This document shows, in pieces, positions 25,220 through 37,074 of a DNA stretch of 64,000 bases (position 1 is its first letter; every line of letters begins with the position of its first letter). The translations under genes were made by a program, and so were the position numbers. The notes under the pieces are model-generated. The model was not told the origin of the DNA. It made no database searches and saw only the letters and a program-made list of their open reading frames with translations. Source of the stretch: Maylandia zebra (lineage: Eukaryota > Chordata > Actinopteri > Cichliformes > Cichlidae); the NCBI RefSeq assembly GCF_041146795.1, contig NC_135178.1, positions 6,764,844 to 6,828,843 on the forward strand. Direction: 5' to 3'.

Positions 25220-28200
25220 GTAATTCTATTTCAGATATCTCTCAAGGTTGTTTCTTCAAATTTGGTATTTTTGGTTATAACCAGTGAATTTATATATTAA
25301 TACATATCATATTATTCAGTTATGTTATTTGAGTTTCAAGTGATGTAAACTAGGACTTGACTGATTGGTGGAAGCACACAGGCATGCTTTGATGGAAAAA
25401 TGAGTCTCAAGGTTTTATATGTTGGTTAGTTCAAAGCTTATTGTTTCAGTTACTATGCTAACTTTAGATGTTCCATTTCCTGTACTTCTTTGTCAGTTAG
25501 TAATACATTACTACTATAGCTTCTTGCTGATGCCAAACAGGATGTGGGGAGGAAGGAAGCACCCAGACTGTCTTACCTACTAGATTTAAGGTGCAATTGA
25601 ATGGCCCGTTATGACTTTGAGCACAAATGCTCTGAAGCTCGTGATTTGAAGTGACATTTAATGCAGAGTTTTGTCATCCTGTACATCTTAATGTCTTGCT
25701 TGAAGAAGCTTTACTGTCAGTCTGAAGAGTCCAGGAAACCAACAGCGTCAGTATGTCTGAGTCAACTTCCGTTCAGGCCACATTTTCTCAGATATTCTTT
25801 GCTTTACAACATCCTCTCGTTTCCTCAGTCACGTAAAAGAAAAATATTCACTGCATCCTAAAGTAGGCATGCTGTGAAATAAGTCAAGCTAGATTGAATC
25901 AGTTTGACCAAAGATGACCTTAAGGAGGTTTCCTCCTCTTTACAGATGCTGTTGGTCTGTGTGTCTTAATAAGTCGTCCTGTTGTTGCAGGTTTCTGTAT
26001 GTTTGTGCTGAGTTTGGTGAAGAAACATTACCGCCTTCAGTTTTACATGGTAAGTGCTGCCCTGCATACTCCGTGCATCCTGCCTCAAGGCTACTGGCTT
26101 ATTCATGAGGCTAGCTAAAATATAAACCCTCAAGTAAAAGGGAAATTGGGTCAGAGACGGATCCTGCAGAAAAAACCCCCCACTAGTACATTCCACTTTG
26201 ATTTGGCCATACCTAATGTGCCTGCTATTTCTGTCAGATTTGTTTTACTGTTGGCAGGTTATGAAATGTTGTTTCCTTTGCATTGAGAGCAACTTTGACC
26301 TCCATTTTGTGGAGGCCAAATCCAACATGTAGAATCATCTCCAGACCTGCTTAATCTAAGCTAATGAAAGAATAGCTGTAGTTACAGTTGAATCAATAAA
26401 AATATTGAATTATGTTAAAAAAAAAAAAGACTTCCTCAACAATCAGTGCAACATATATCTTGAATACGTCTTTGTCACAGTTCAATTCAGTTCAGTTTTA
26501 CCACAACAACAGTCGCCTCAAGGCGCTCTATATTGTAAGGTAGACCCTCCAATAATACATACAGAGGAAAATCCAACAGTCTTTTTTGGTGACAGTGGGA
26601 AGGAAAAACTCCCTTTTAACAGGAAGAACCAGAAAGAAGAACCAGGCTCAGGGACGGGCAGCCATAGTTGAAATAATGTTGTCGATGTACCAAAGTAAAA
26701 GGATACAGCTGTGTGTTTACAGCTGTGTGTTTACAGTGGGGCAGGTTTATGTTGAAACACTAGTGGTCTTAAGAAAAACACCCGAATGGAAACACAGTAA
26801 CAGTTTTTTGTTTTTTTTTGGTAACACAAAGGCTTGTAAAAACCATCTAAAACATGACCAGCAGGTACTAATACAATACAATACAACTGTATTTATATAG
26901 CACATTTAAAACAAAGTGCTTCACAACAAGGTTAAAACATAACAAATATTTGTACCCTGTTATGCTCTTATAGACTAACAAGTGAGAAACGCTAGTTAAA
27001 CAATCAATACAGATAAAACTCTTCTGCGTGACACTGATTATAAGCAAAATTTACAGAGCCTGTGTCATTGTCCAAAAATGTATGAATTTAACTACACGTC
27101 ATTGATCTTGTGCCCGTCTGCACAGTTTGGTTGGACCCATGTGACTCTCCTGATTGTTGTGACCCAGTCTCACCTCATCATTCACAACCTGTTTGAGGGA
27201 ATGATCTGGTACGTTAAAGGCTCCTTATCCAATTCTCTAAATCTAATTAAAATTCAGTTATTTTGCACCTTAATGCAAATATCCATACACCTGCCATGTA
27301 AACTGTTCTTTGTGTGATCAGGTTCATTGTGCCCATTTCTTGTGTGATCTGTAATGACATCATGGCCTACATGTTTGGTTTCTTCTTTGGGCGAACCCCT
27401 CTTATCAAGGTTGGTTATTTTGAACGTTTGAAGCTGCTTAAACATGGAATGCAAATACATAAATGTTTAATGTTTTTAATATAATGTTTATTGTGAATTA
27501 TTGATGCATGTAGCAAATCACCTAAAGGCTGTTGTGCTCTGTATGGTGGTGTATGATTTCTTTGATACTGGCTGTTGCAGCTGTCGCCTAAGAAGACTTG
27601 GGAGGGCTTCATCGGTGGATTCTTCTCCACCATAGTTTTTGGAATCATGGTAGGATGTGAATTTTATTTATTTATTTTTTTCCTTTTAGCTCTTAGCGGT
27701 GTAGCATTCTGTAGGAGCTGCTTGAATATGCAAAGTGGTATTTATCTCACAATGAATTATGGTTAAATGGAGTAAAATCAGCTGTGTAGGGCAGAAAAAC
27801 TCACTCTCCTCATGTCATATACCAGCCGCACCTTCCTGATTTAGATGCCTGTTTAAGCTGCATCTTCTCAGCTCTCACTCTAACATCATTGCGACTGCTT
27901 CCTTGTGTGGGTGTCTGCGGTTCTAACCCTGCTGCCACCCCATCGTTTACCTGTAGGCCTCGAGGGGATCATTGTTCATCACTTCAGTTTCTGTATGTGT
28001 CATATTTCCGGGGCGTAATGAGCTCTGAAGCAAATCATTTCAAACACAATGTGTTTGTCTCAACTTAGTTAAACATGCACTCATCACAAATGTTTGTGGC
28101 TGAGACTCACGCTGAGGTTGATTGCTCTGAGCTCTGGATATCTTTAGCTTTAGCCTCTTTGGCTTTGGTAGCTTTTTTAAAATGCCCATGTTCAGCTGGG

Positions 28201-31200
28201 TGAGGGTGTATTAAGTGTAGTTTTATACTGGGTTTGCTGTAGCTGTTGTTGTCTCCAGTCACAGCGTCTAGTTTCCATACTAATGACACATTAATGCGTT
28301 ACTGGTGCCGGCACTGTGCACATGCATGCACAAACTCCTTTGTAGTTGGTCATGTGGGAAGGCTGACTGGCTGGGCCGAGAACACAGGAAAGCAGTCAGT
28401 TCTGATCTCTGTCCAGTTAGTTGGTGACAAGTGACACGATTGAAGCATAACTTTGCTCTCTTCACAGCTCTCCTACGTCATGGCTGGCTATCGCTACTTT
28501 GTGTGTCCGGTGGAGTTCAACAACGACTCCAACAGCTTCCAGGTGGATTGTGAGCCATCAGAGCTGTTTCAGCTCCAGGACTACTTCCTCCCCAGTATGC
28601 TGGAGTCTGTCACCGGATGGGTAAGATTCAGTGACTATTTGTTGCGGTTCATCCTGTGCCAGTATTTAGGCTTCTTACAGTCCTCTCACCAACACATTAA
28701 AAGTATGCAGAACTTGTAGAATTTTATTGAACAGCGCTAAAGGAAACCTTACAGCCTGTTACAGCTTGAAACACAGTATACAAAGTTTTATACCCACCTA
28801 GAGCAAACACAAGGCAATATCTTATTAAAACTGTCAGGCCCAAGTTGTGAGTTTCAACAAGATTGGATGTAACGTGTCCTATGTTTCCACAGACCACAGT
28901 GCGCCTGTATCCATTCCAGATCCACAGCATTGCCCTCTCCTCCTTTGCCTCCATCGTGGGACCCTTTGGTGGCTTCTTTGCTAGCGGCTTCAAGAGAGCT
29001 TTCAAAATCAAGGTATGGATGTGGACCAACAGAAACTATTCACCACACATAAGTTGGATGTGGCCTATGATTATCAAGCAGTGTTTGTGTTTCTTAAGCC
29101 ATTGTGACACTTTGTTCTGGGCCATTTTTGGAAAAGAGAAAGAACCTACCACGGAGTAGGCTCTGAAAGAGATACAGAGCATATAAGCAAGGCTTTTAAA
29201 AACGCACACACGCACAGAATGTCATGTCTTTTGTAGCTTTAAGCTTGTATGTCATCTTTCAGGATTTTGCAAACACCATCCCAGGTCACGGAGGCATTAT
29301 GGACAGATTTGACTGCCAGTACCTCATGGCCACATTTGTTAATGTCTACATTGCTAGCTTCATTAGGTAAGCATATATTTATGAAGTTTAAAATATAATA
29401 TAATGTATTTCATCTTGCTTGTTGTCAGTCTTTGTCCTTTACATGCTCTTTATGTTGCTTAAGCAGCGTTAAAGCTTGTAATAAAACCTAGTAGTTCAGT
29501 GTAAGCTAATGTTCACCGTCTGCACAGACTGAAGGGATGGTTTCTGTGAAGTGAGGTTGAATAAGGCACATCCAGGAGAAATTGCAAATCTTGATTTGTC
29601 AGTTTCAACTTTTGTGGATATGGTGAACGTTGCAGACATGGACCACAGCCTTACATTTAATAGCCTATTGGGCTAATAAGTAGACCAGGAACAGAAGATC
29701 AGGAGAAATGATGAATTTATCTGTGATATGAGGAGAATCAGTGGTCTTAGTGACTGCTAACATTAGTTAAGGTGGGCTTATTTAGCAGTACTGTGCAGTT
29801 AGCTCTCTATGTTTAACAGCAAACAATAACTTGCTACTCTTAGCTTTTAAAAATACAAGACAAACGCATTCACACGAAGCGCTTCTCACTCCTACTAATC
29901 TCCAATAAGGTGCTCAGTATTTACAGTAGAGCTGGGCGATATGAGATTTTTTCATATCACGATATGTTCTTTTAATTTCAGGCGATAACGATATCTATCA
30001 CGATATAAGCCAAATAACTATATTTGTAAGCTTTAAATGTGCCGTTGCTCACAAGTAAAATGTGAAATAATCAGCAGCTTGTTTTTATTTAAATATTTAT
30101 TTCCCATAATAAGTTCAACAGGGTAGATGTACTTAAGGAACATGAGACTTTTTCAGATAAATAAAGGCAAATATTGCAAACTACACAAAAGGCAGCCGCT
30201 AAAGCGTTTAAGTTTCAAAATAGAACAAACGAAACAGACTAAATTGTCAATTCCACTTAGAAACAAAATATTAATTCTAAAAATAAATCTTAGTTTGTTT
30301 TACAGAAGAACAGACAAAACTGACTAACTTTTGTCAATATCAAATAAACTGAGAACTAAAAGGAAATTCTCAATCTCTCCTTGTTGTATAGCTGAGCTTT
30401 TCAAACAGTTTTAACAGTTACTTTAGTCTGACAAAAGCCGAATGACGAATTAGCGCTTCCAGTCAGAGACTGAGGCTACGTCCACACGTACACGGGTGTT
30501 TTTGAAAACTGAGATTTTCCGTTTTCGTTTTAAAAAATAATCCCGTCCACACATAAAGGCAGAAATGAAGGAAAACGCTGCTATGAACATGCCAAAGCAG
30601 CAGGTGGAGCTAGATTCCTAACCGTGCAGAAATGTTGGCCAATCAGAAGTCTAGAAGCCTCGGTGGGAAAAAGTAAACAAAGCTGGGGCATAGAAGCAGA
30701 ACCGAGTCGTATGTGTGGACGGACAGTAACTGTGTGTATATGTAAGCATTTAAACACTGCAGAGAGTAGAATTAACAGTAACAGTATTGTAGAAATTCAT
30801 TTCACCGAAACAATAACGTGGCGCACAGTGTGACGCATGCACCAGTTTATTGTATTTCCAGACTTGCTTTCGGCACAATTTACAGTGCACACTACGCTGT
30901 TTTTTGTCAGACTTGAAATAGCCGAAATACCTTCACACTACGGAACTTCTATGGCTCTTCCGTTCGACAATCTCTCCGGCGTTGGAACCATCATCTGTTT
31001 TCTCTTCGGTAACCTTCGGTCACGCTCGGTTGATTTTTCTAGTCGGCACACTCATTTCCTCCATTACCCGCTGGCTGCTTCCCAAACAAACACACGTGCG
31101 GCTTGGCACTTGTGCTGTACGTAACAAGTCACGCGACGTGACGCTGCGGCTGTGATTGGTTCGGCTCTGCGCTACTTAGTTTGGATTGGCTGACCTTTTT

Positions 31201-32840
31201 TTATTTTTTATTTTTTTAAGAGGACAAGAGCGGCGAGGTCTATCGCGATAGCTTAATTTCTCTATCAAGTAAAAGTTATATCGCGATACATATCGTTATC
31301 GTTCTATCGCCCAGCTCTAATTTACAGTGTATAATCAGTATTTAGTAAAACTATTTGCATGACAGATACGGAAGTTTTCAAAGCCTCAGGCTCAACTTTT
31401 AAATGCCACTGATTCTCAGTTCTCAGTGCATACTTTTTCATGTGATTCTGTTTATTTTGAAAAGTCTCAACAGGATCTTGAGCTTTATTGTGAAAGGTTA
31501 ATGTGGAAAATAAACAAGCGGACACGCGATGGTTTTACTGTCGTTGTTGCTATTGACAACACATAAAAACAGGCGCTTGTCCATCCTTAGTGTGGTTATA
31601 TTAAATATAAGAGAAAGAGAGAACTTTAATAAATTAATATAGCCACTACAGTGACCATCAAAACGATGAGAAAATATTGCTGTAAACAGTTTATTTTGCG
31701 ACACCACGAAACAAACGATAGCGTGAAATGAAACATAGACGTTTTTATATCGTCATATCGTTATCTCGAACAGCCCTACCCTCTTGCTGTATTTACTTTT
31801 GTTTCTCCTGCCCCAGACACCTGACCTATGAGCAGACTGAACATTTTCAGCTGATTCGTAGGACACGTTTTGGTTCGCTAAACACAGTTAAATTTTTCTG
31901 TGTGAAAACAAACTAGACAATAAAAGAAAAAAATAAACGACAAGTTTACAAAAAGAAAGAAAGAACTACAGGTGTGAAAACACTCTAAGGTGGTCGTGTC
32001 CATCATGGCGTCCAGTTCAGAGACTTGAACCAATCAGCAGACTCCATCCCTGCACTCTCTGCACATACACCCACACAAATCCTGAGGCAAACCAAAAATC
32101 ACACAGTGAGCATGGATCATAACACATTGCATCACCTGACATGAATCAATAGGTCTGTGCAGTTTTCATACTGTACTGTTTATATCCTGTTACTGTATGT
32201 ACAGAATAGAATAAGTCTCCTGTTACATATAAACATGGTAAAGAAAAATTGGGTGATCACTACTTTAAATGTACACTTTTTCATTTGTCTGTTAACCTTA
32301 ATATCTTTGCAGAACAATTAAAAAAAGTCATACTTGATAAAAGATAAGTGTCATATGCTAGTTGGTCTATAATTGTATGTTTAGTGGTTTCTTTGCAAGT
32401 TTCTGAAAGACTCATCGTGTCTCGAATCAACATGTTACTAATCAACCAACTCACTGTATTTCCACTGGTTGAGCAGATGACCCATAAGCCAAAGTACACT
32501 GCAGAGGCCAGGCTTTGAGTCAACCCACTCCCTCCCTACACCAAACCTGCTTTTCTGTCCGCACTCTGTACTGCATTTAAAATAAGTCTTATAAGTTGTG
32601 TCCCCACCTTTTTTTTTCTTAGAAATTATTTTTAAAGGCAGTGGTTTCTGGATAAAACTTTAAGTACATTTGTGCCTAAGCATTTCTCCACCTTCTTTCA
32701 GGGGCCCTAACCCCACCAAGGTGATCCAGCAGCTCTTGGCCCTCCGTCCAGATCAGCAGCTCTACATCTTCAATTCCCTGAAGGCTCACCTGACCGAGAA
32801 AGACCTGCTGCCAGCGCTGGAGGAGGCCGCCGCAGCTTAG
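16256..32840 (+). CDS. cds2: CDP-diacylglycerol synthase 2 (phosphatidate cytidylyltransferase 2)
   Basis: Thirteen coding exons: 16256-16327, 21912-22054, 23081-23177, 23888-23985, 24462-24601, 25991-26049, 27126-27208, 27322-27409, 27581-27649, 28468-28620, 28893-29012, 29263-29366, 32702-32840. All have AG/GT borders and compatible phases, giving 454 residues. It makes CDP-diacylglycerol from CTP and phosphatidic acid at the ER membrane, feeding phosphatidylinositol synthesis. Seen: acidic cytosolic N-terminus (1-70), multiple hydrophobic segments from about residue 80, [22 protein letters not shown], and the family signature at about 365-389 (FKRAFKIK...HGGIMDR) spanning exons 11-12. [27 protein letters not shown] and [10 protein letters not shown] favour CDS2 over CDS1. 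Human CDS2 has a similar length and exon number. The start is the only ATG giving the conserved MAELRHR N-terminus. Confidence 0.97.
16328..21911. other. cds2 intron 1
   Basis: A 5.6-kb intron with no supported exon. It contains a LINE-type tail near 20330-20421, poly-T tracts (19894-19908, 21578-21597), a CA run near 21137-21154, and AT-rich unassigned sequence. Short open frames near 16.57-16.91 and 20.5-20.9 kb show no recognisable protein. Confidence 0.5.
20330..20421 (+). mobile_element. Non-LTR element tail with TTATC repeat
   Basis: 'cacctgtgggactaataaagc' followed by five ATCTT/TTATC pentamers (20393-20421) is the terminal pattern of several fish non-LTR elements. The body upstream is not recognisable. 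Confidence 0.5.
22275..22868. mobile_element. Non-autonomous inverted-repeat element (about 594 bp)
   Basis: In cds2 intron 2. The left end (GGCTACGTCCACACGTACAC, then gggtatttttgaaaa) is complementary, with some mismatches, to the right end (ttttcaaaaatacccgggtacgtgtgg...aagcc), giving about 36-bp terminal inverted repeats. It has no transposase. The interior has a TTTTAAAA-type palindromic AT tract at 22321-22380. A partial copy of the same family is nested at 30474-30836. No clear target duplication was seen, so the superfamily is open. Confidence 0.7.
24889..25110 (-). mobile_element. Possible non-LTR element 3' end, reverse orientation
   Basis: In cds2 intron 5. Read on the minus strand, it ends in a segment with 'caatttcattgtacaggg' and 'gcatacaacaataaaac', resembling the terminal UTR of fish LINEs that end with '...gacaataaa'. 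No coding remnant. The assignment is weak. Confidence 0.35.
25133..25218. repeat. GT dinucleotide microsatellite (about 43 units)
   Basis: An uninterrupted GT run in cds2 intron 5, likely length-polymorphic. Confidence 0.97.
26481..26664 (-). mobile_element. L2-like LINE 3' tail, reverse orientation
   Basis: In cds2 intron 6. Exact reverse-complement words of the L2 3' UTR: 'ttcaattcagttcagtttta', 'gtcgcctcaaggcgct', 'ttgtaaggtagaccct', 'gggaaggaaaaactcccttt', 'ccaggctcagggacggg'. Severely 5'-truncated. Confidence 0.82.
26866..26940 (-). mobile_element. Short LINE-type tail, reverse orientation
   Basis: AATAC repeats followed by 'tgtatttatatagcacattt' and 'aaagtgcttcacaacaagg'. This parallels the 3' end of the LINE at 46.5 kb, which also has 'gtatagcacaattcaacaaca' and 'aaagtgctttacag' after pentamer repeats. 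Confidence 0.5.
29367..29926. other. Start of cds2 intron 12
   Basis: Unassigned intron sequence between exon 12 and the hAT-like element; no exon or repeat recognised. Confidence 0.4.
29927..31319. mobile_element. hAT-like non-autonomous transposon (1,393 bp)
   Basis: In cds2 intron 12. Perfect 15-bp terminal inverted repeats TAGAGCTGGGCGATA / TATCGCCCAGCTCTA, flanked by a perfect 8-bp target duplication ATTTACAG (29919-29926 and 31320-31327). Subterminal 'atatcacgatat', 'tatcgcgata' words are typical of hAT-like ends in fish. The inside has no transposase frame; it contains a nested inverted-repeat element (30474-30836) and a GC-richer block at 30840-31200. Confidence 0.85.
30474..30836. 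mobile_element. Partial copy of the 22.3-kb inverted-repeat element, nested
   Basis: The left end GGCTACGTCCACACGTACAC and the interior (gaaatgttggccaatca, agtctagaagcct, ggacagtaactgtgt, catttcaccgaaac) match 22275-22650. The right terminus with its inverted repeat is missing. It sits inside the hAT-like element, so it either inserted there and was then truncated, or was carried with it. Confidence 0.72.
31690..31778. mobile_element. Possible second hAT-like terminus
   Basis: The segment ends '...atatcgtcatatcgttatctcgaacagcccta', whose complement starts TAGGGCTGTTCGAGATAACG, a plausible hAT-like end. The partner end was not identified. 31779-32701 downstream contains nothing further that I recognise. 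Confidence 0.35.
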
Positions 32841-34433
32841 AGCCGCCAACAACCACAGCTTGCTCGCCCTAAGAGGAGGGGAGAGACGGGAAAGGAGGGC
32901 AGCGGCACCCAGGGAGCCCCGCGCACCCCTGGAGCTCTGGGAAGACTCAGTGCTTTTGCGTGAGCGAGAACACATCCAAGAAAAACAAACCGAAAACCAC
33001 AAAATCGACAGCCTTGGGTCATTCCATTTCATGTGGGTGTGGGAGTCATGCTTGTCTGTGTTCCTACAGTCTGTGAATCATGTTTCTGACACCAGTGTTT
33101 TCAGGTTGAGTTTGTGAATTACTGTACTTTTACACATTTCCATTACCATCAACCTCTATCTAGTTACACTGTTAAACAAAATGTTGGTTTGCTGTACATT
33201 TCTACCTGTACACACAATATCCTCTATATATACCTTATTATTAATGTGTGTCGATATTTTATTGTTCTTTTTTTATTATTTCAATGCACTGCTCTCAGCG
33301 CTGTTACTCACTGTATTCTTACTCTACTGCACCCTCCCTCTAATTTAAGGGTAATTTTCTTTATTGTGAGTTTTTCTATTTATAAATAGATGTTTTTATA
33401 TTTGGTATGGTTCTATTATATCTTAATGTTGTCTTTTTTTCTTTCTTTCTTTTTTTTTTTTTAAAGTCAGGCTAAATTCACCATCGCCATCTGCCATGTA
33501 CATTTTTTGTCTTTGTTTTTTTCTGCCATTCATCAAAGCCTCTCATGCTTGGCCAAATCTTTAAGACGTTATTGTGCCGAAATCAAAGGTGAATGACTAA
33601 ATTAGACTTGAAGGGGACCTCTAATGCTTTGTTCCAGCTCTTGGATGGTAGCTTTATGTGATTCACAATTCCTTATATATCCTACCCCAGGCCTTGCTGC
33701 AGCTCCTCAGTTCATCTTCGGAAACGAGTTGTTTCAGCTTCCTTCCTTTTTAAACTTTGTTCTGATTGGCTGCTGCGCATAAACAGACTTTATATCACAC
33801 TGAGCCAAGAATGGGGGGGAAGCTTTCTAAAGCCAGACAACTCCCAGAGATTGCACATGCACTGACCTCATGTTTGAAAGGTTAGCCATGGTTATTAATG
33901 TATGTATGTGAGTGAGGGAGGGAGGACAGGTCCACTTTAGGTCCATCAAGTCTTTGAGTTCAACTATTGGTGGTTTTGTGTTTACGGAGCATAAAAGCTA
34001 CATTATCATCTTGTTGCTGTTCAGCAGAAATGATGTCACAAATAGAGCTGGCTACGTTTGTTTTACATGTTTGTTTGTTTGTTTGTTTTTATTTTTGTGG
34101 TCTGTTGCTTGTTGACTGTAAGGTACAGCGGGATCGTTGCATTATGGCTACTCCCTCTGACAGCTGGAATGTGTAACAGTGCCACAGTTAGGGTTTCTAC
34201 ACTGCCACCAGCTGCTTGTGCGTGCTGTGATGTCACTGTTTTTCACCGCTTGAGCGCAGCACAAACGGCATATCGATACTGACTGATCAACTTGATTTAT
34301 TTGTGGCCCGTTGCCGTCTCATTGGGTGAAACTTTGGCCAATACAATCCGTTATTGTGTACGTATTGCAGTTCATTCCCTTTTCCAGTGGCGGCTTTTTT
34401 AAAAAAAAATTTTTATTTTTGCCACTTTCAAGT

Positions 34434-34435
<2 letters not shown>

Positions 34436-34522
<87 letters not shown>
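34436..34522. repeat. GT dinucleotide microsatellite (about 43 units)
   Basis: An uninterrupted GT run within the probable cds2 3' UTR. The open frames across it (repeated VCVC or THTH) are artefacts. Confidence 0.97.
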
Positions 34523-34525
<3 letters not shown>

Positions 34526-35144
34526 TGGATTTAACGATAAAATATAAAAGCTGGGACTTCATTAAAGCTGGCTTCTTTTCTGATTTCACACACAATCTGG
34601 GGATGTTTAAGGACCACCACATTGTTTTTATTAAACCTGCCACACACGGACTCATGCTCTTGATCATTTCATAATCTGCAGACAGATTTTGGTGGAATAA
34701 AGTGGGCCTTTGAGTCAGCGATACGCTGCTAAGATGCATTTGTGGGAATTGTCTGGCTGTTTCATCCTCGTCTTTTCCACTTTTTCTTCCACTGTGCTGG
34801 GTTATTAAAGTTCACAGACAGATGGAAAATTAATCCACTCAGATTACCGGTGATTGTTCAGGTGAGAAGCCTTGTAGACAAAAGACTTGGATGGTGTTTG
34901 CACACATTCATTGTTTTGTTTCATGTCTACTCATAGGACAAAACAGCAATATGAACATTCATGCAGTAGTCAGTGTAGCAGGGATATGATCATGGAGAGT
35001 AAGAAACGCATACTATTTATATTATTTATATATAAATATATATTTATGTTGTCTGTGTGACAGCATGTCTCTATGCTAGCCATACAAATCAGCTGATACA
35101 GTAAACGACTGCTTTATTTCACCTTAAATTTCCTCTGAACTGAT

Positions 35145-35145
<1 letters not shown>

Positions 35146-35178
<33 letters not shown>

Positions 35179-35181
35179 CCC
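35146..35181. repeat. Poly-C tract
   Basis: Thirty consecutive C bases, then T and five more C. An unusually long C homopolymer; its length in an assembly is unreliable. Confidence 0.95.
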
Positions 35182-36366
35182 AAGAAAAAGTTATATTTTT
35201 AAGCAATGCACTTTATTGCTACCCAGATCTAGATTGCGGCAATCAATTTATAAAAGGGTCCCCCTTTTTTCCCATAGGAGCCGTTGTGTAAACCCAGGCA
35301 TGGCTTTGTGTTGTGTCATTCCATTCACGATTTCTGTGCTGCATCCAGCTACTCCGTCTTTCTGAAGATGTTTTATTTAAGCAAACCGTTTTGAAAGTTA
35401 CTATATTATACATTTATTAAGAGGCTGTTTAGGAAGACTATTTTGAGTGTTCTTTAGTATTTTTCTTAGAGTAATATTGAAAGTATTATTATTATTATTA
35501 TTATTGCCATATAGGAAAAAGTGCAGAGATGACAGAAAGGTGTTTTCTTGCTGTGGCTTTATTAGTACATTTGGGTGTTTTTATTTAACCTTTTCCCTGA
35601 TAGCCATTGTATGTTCACTTCTGCGTGGAGTGTGACTTGAATCAGTGTGGAAACTCATTCTAGTAGGTTCCAGGTAGCTAGTGTCTCAGCAGAAATAGAT
35701 ATCTTGTGATTTTTGTTGGGTTTTTTTGTTTGTTTTTTTGAGCCTCACTGTCTCGTTGTCCTTCGACAGTTTTTAAGCCTGCAGCTCTGTACTGCCATTT
35801 CACTGCCTGGTGTTGCAGACGGCCACTAGAGAGAGCTGGAGCTCCTGTGCTGGGTGGATGGGTTTGACCCTTTCTGACTGCTGCTTGATACATTCCAGTA
35901 ACCCCTGAAGTTGAGATTTGCTCACAAGCAGGTCATTTTTAAGAGATAATCATGCCACTTTCAGAGAGAAACCTGATTTTTGTTGTTGTTTTTTTTCCTT
36001 CTTCCCCTGTTTTCGGGCACCTACAGTTGCGCCTCTGTGCTACTTTTATCAAGACAGTGCCACTTTGCTTTTTTGCATCCTGCTCAGTCAGGAGTCTCTT
36101 TGAAATTAAAAAAAAAAAGGAATGTATGGGAGAGATGTGTCTGTCCCACATGCTGTGTAGACTCCCCTCCTGCCTTGTGTTATATTTTGTGGTTTGAAGT
36201 TATTATACAGCTATATGATTTCACTATATAATTATTCAAATGTGCAATGGTTTGTGTTGCGTTGTACATTGTCTAGAGAAAAGCTGTACTCTTTTTGATG
36301 CGGAAATGTGCTTTGTCTTGTTTCAGAGAAAATTAAAAGGTATTTAAAAAAAAAAAAAAAAAAAAA

Positions 36367-36934
36367 GTGGTTACTGCGTGACTGGTTTCTTCCTTCTTGG
36401 GCTTCTTCCCCATTTAGTTGCATTTAGTTGACTTCCTTACACCCAGCTGTGTAATAGTTACTCCATCATTAAACAAGTGAGCATCACTGCAGTCGGGAGT
36501 ATTTTGTGGGCCACTGTGAGATGCCTAACCTTTCACCTTAGATGTAAAAATCAGCATTTACAACACCTCTGTAAATACTGACTTTTGCTTCAGTGAGGGC
36601 TGAGCTGTGAAGCAACATGCTCACTAAGGGAGTGACACCAAGAGGTACAAACCATTTCCTTTAAGAAGACGCCGGTGGCTTTTTTTTTTCTCCCCTCTTC
36701 TTCTTGTGACACCATCCAGCATTAGCCACTTGAAGAGTTCCCCACTACATGAAGCCCTGGAACTTTTTGCACCTTTTTAGTGAAACAACCTGGAAGCCAT
36801 TTCTGCTGTAAGCTACCAGAACACGGAAGTAAAGGCAACCCGAGGGGACTCGTTGTGAACAGCTGAGGAAAAAAAAAGAGAAGATTAACACACAGGAAGA
36901 AGGAAGTTTGATCTGCGAGATCTCCTCTTTCTCT

Positions 36935-36973
<39 letters not shown>

Positions 36974-37074
36974 AGTGTGTGTATGCGTGTGTTTGTCTGT
37001 CTGTCTGTGTGTGTGCGCTCCGGCGAGGTGCATGTGCGAACTAAAACACTGACCCGTGGCATGAATGAAGGACA
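36367..37074 (+). promoter_or_regulatory. cds2-arhgap25 intergenic / arhgap25 5' region
   Basis: Only about 0.7 kb separates the last cds2 poly(A) candidate from the arhgap25 start. It holds a GT/CT microsatellite (36929-36972, then tgtctgtctgtctgtg to 37012) and upstream ATGs at 37032 (seven codons including the TGA at 37050-37052) and 37061 (overlapping the main start). No TATA box stands out. Assignment as 5' UTR/promoter is inference. Confidence 0.4.

Larger units (their letters stand above)
32841..36366 (+). other. Probable cds2 3' UTR region
   Basis: No coding exon is supported between the cds2 stop and 36.37 kb. Candidate poly(A) signals are AATAAA at 34696-34701 and ATTAAA at 36332-36337; the latter is followed within 10 bp by a genomic A21 run (36346-36366). 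Mammalian CDS2 transcripts have a long 3' UTR as I recall, so a 1.9-3.5 kb UTR is inferred. Contains a GT microsatellite and a long C run. Confidence 0.45.

Noticed and set aside
32676..33032. 118-codon minus frame opposite the last cds2 exon
   Set aside because: Shadow of the cds2 C-terminal exon and the GC-rich start of the 3' UTR.
34311..34739. Frames encoding repeated VCVC or THTH
   Set aside because: Translation of the GT microsatellite.
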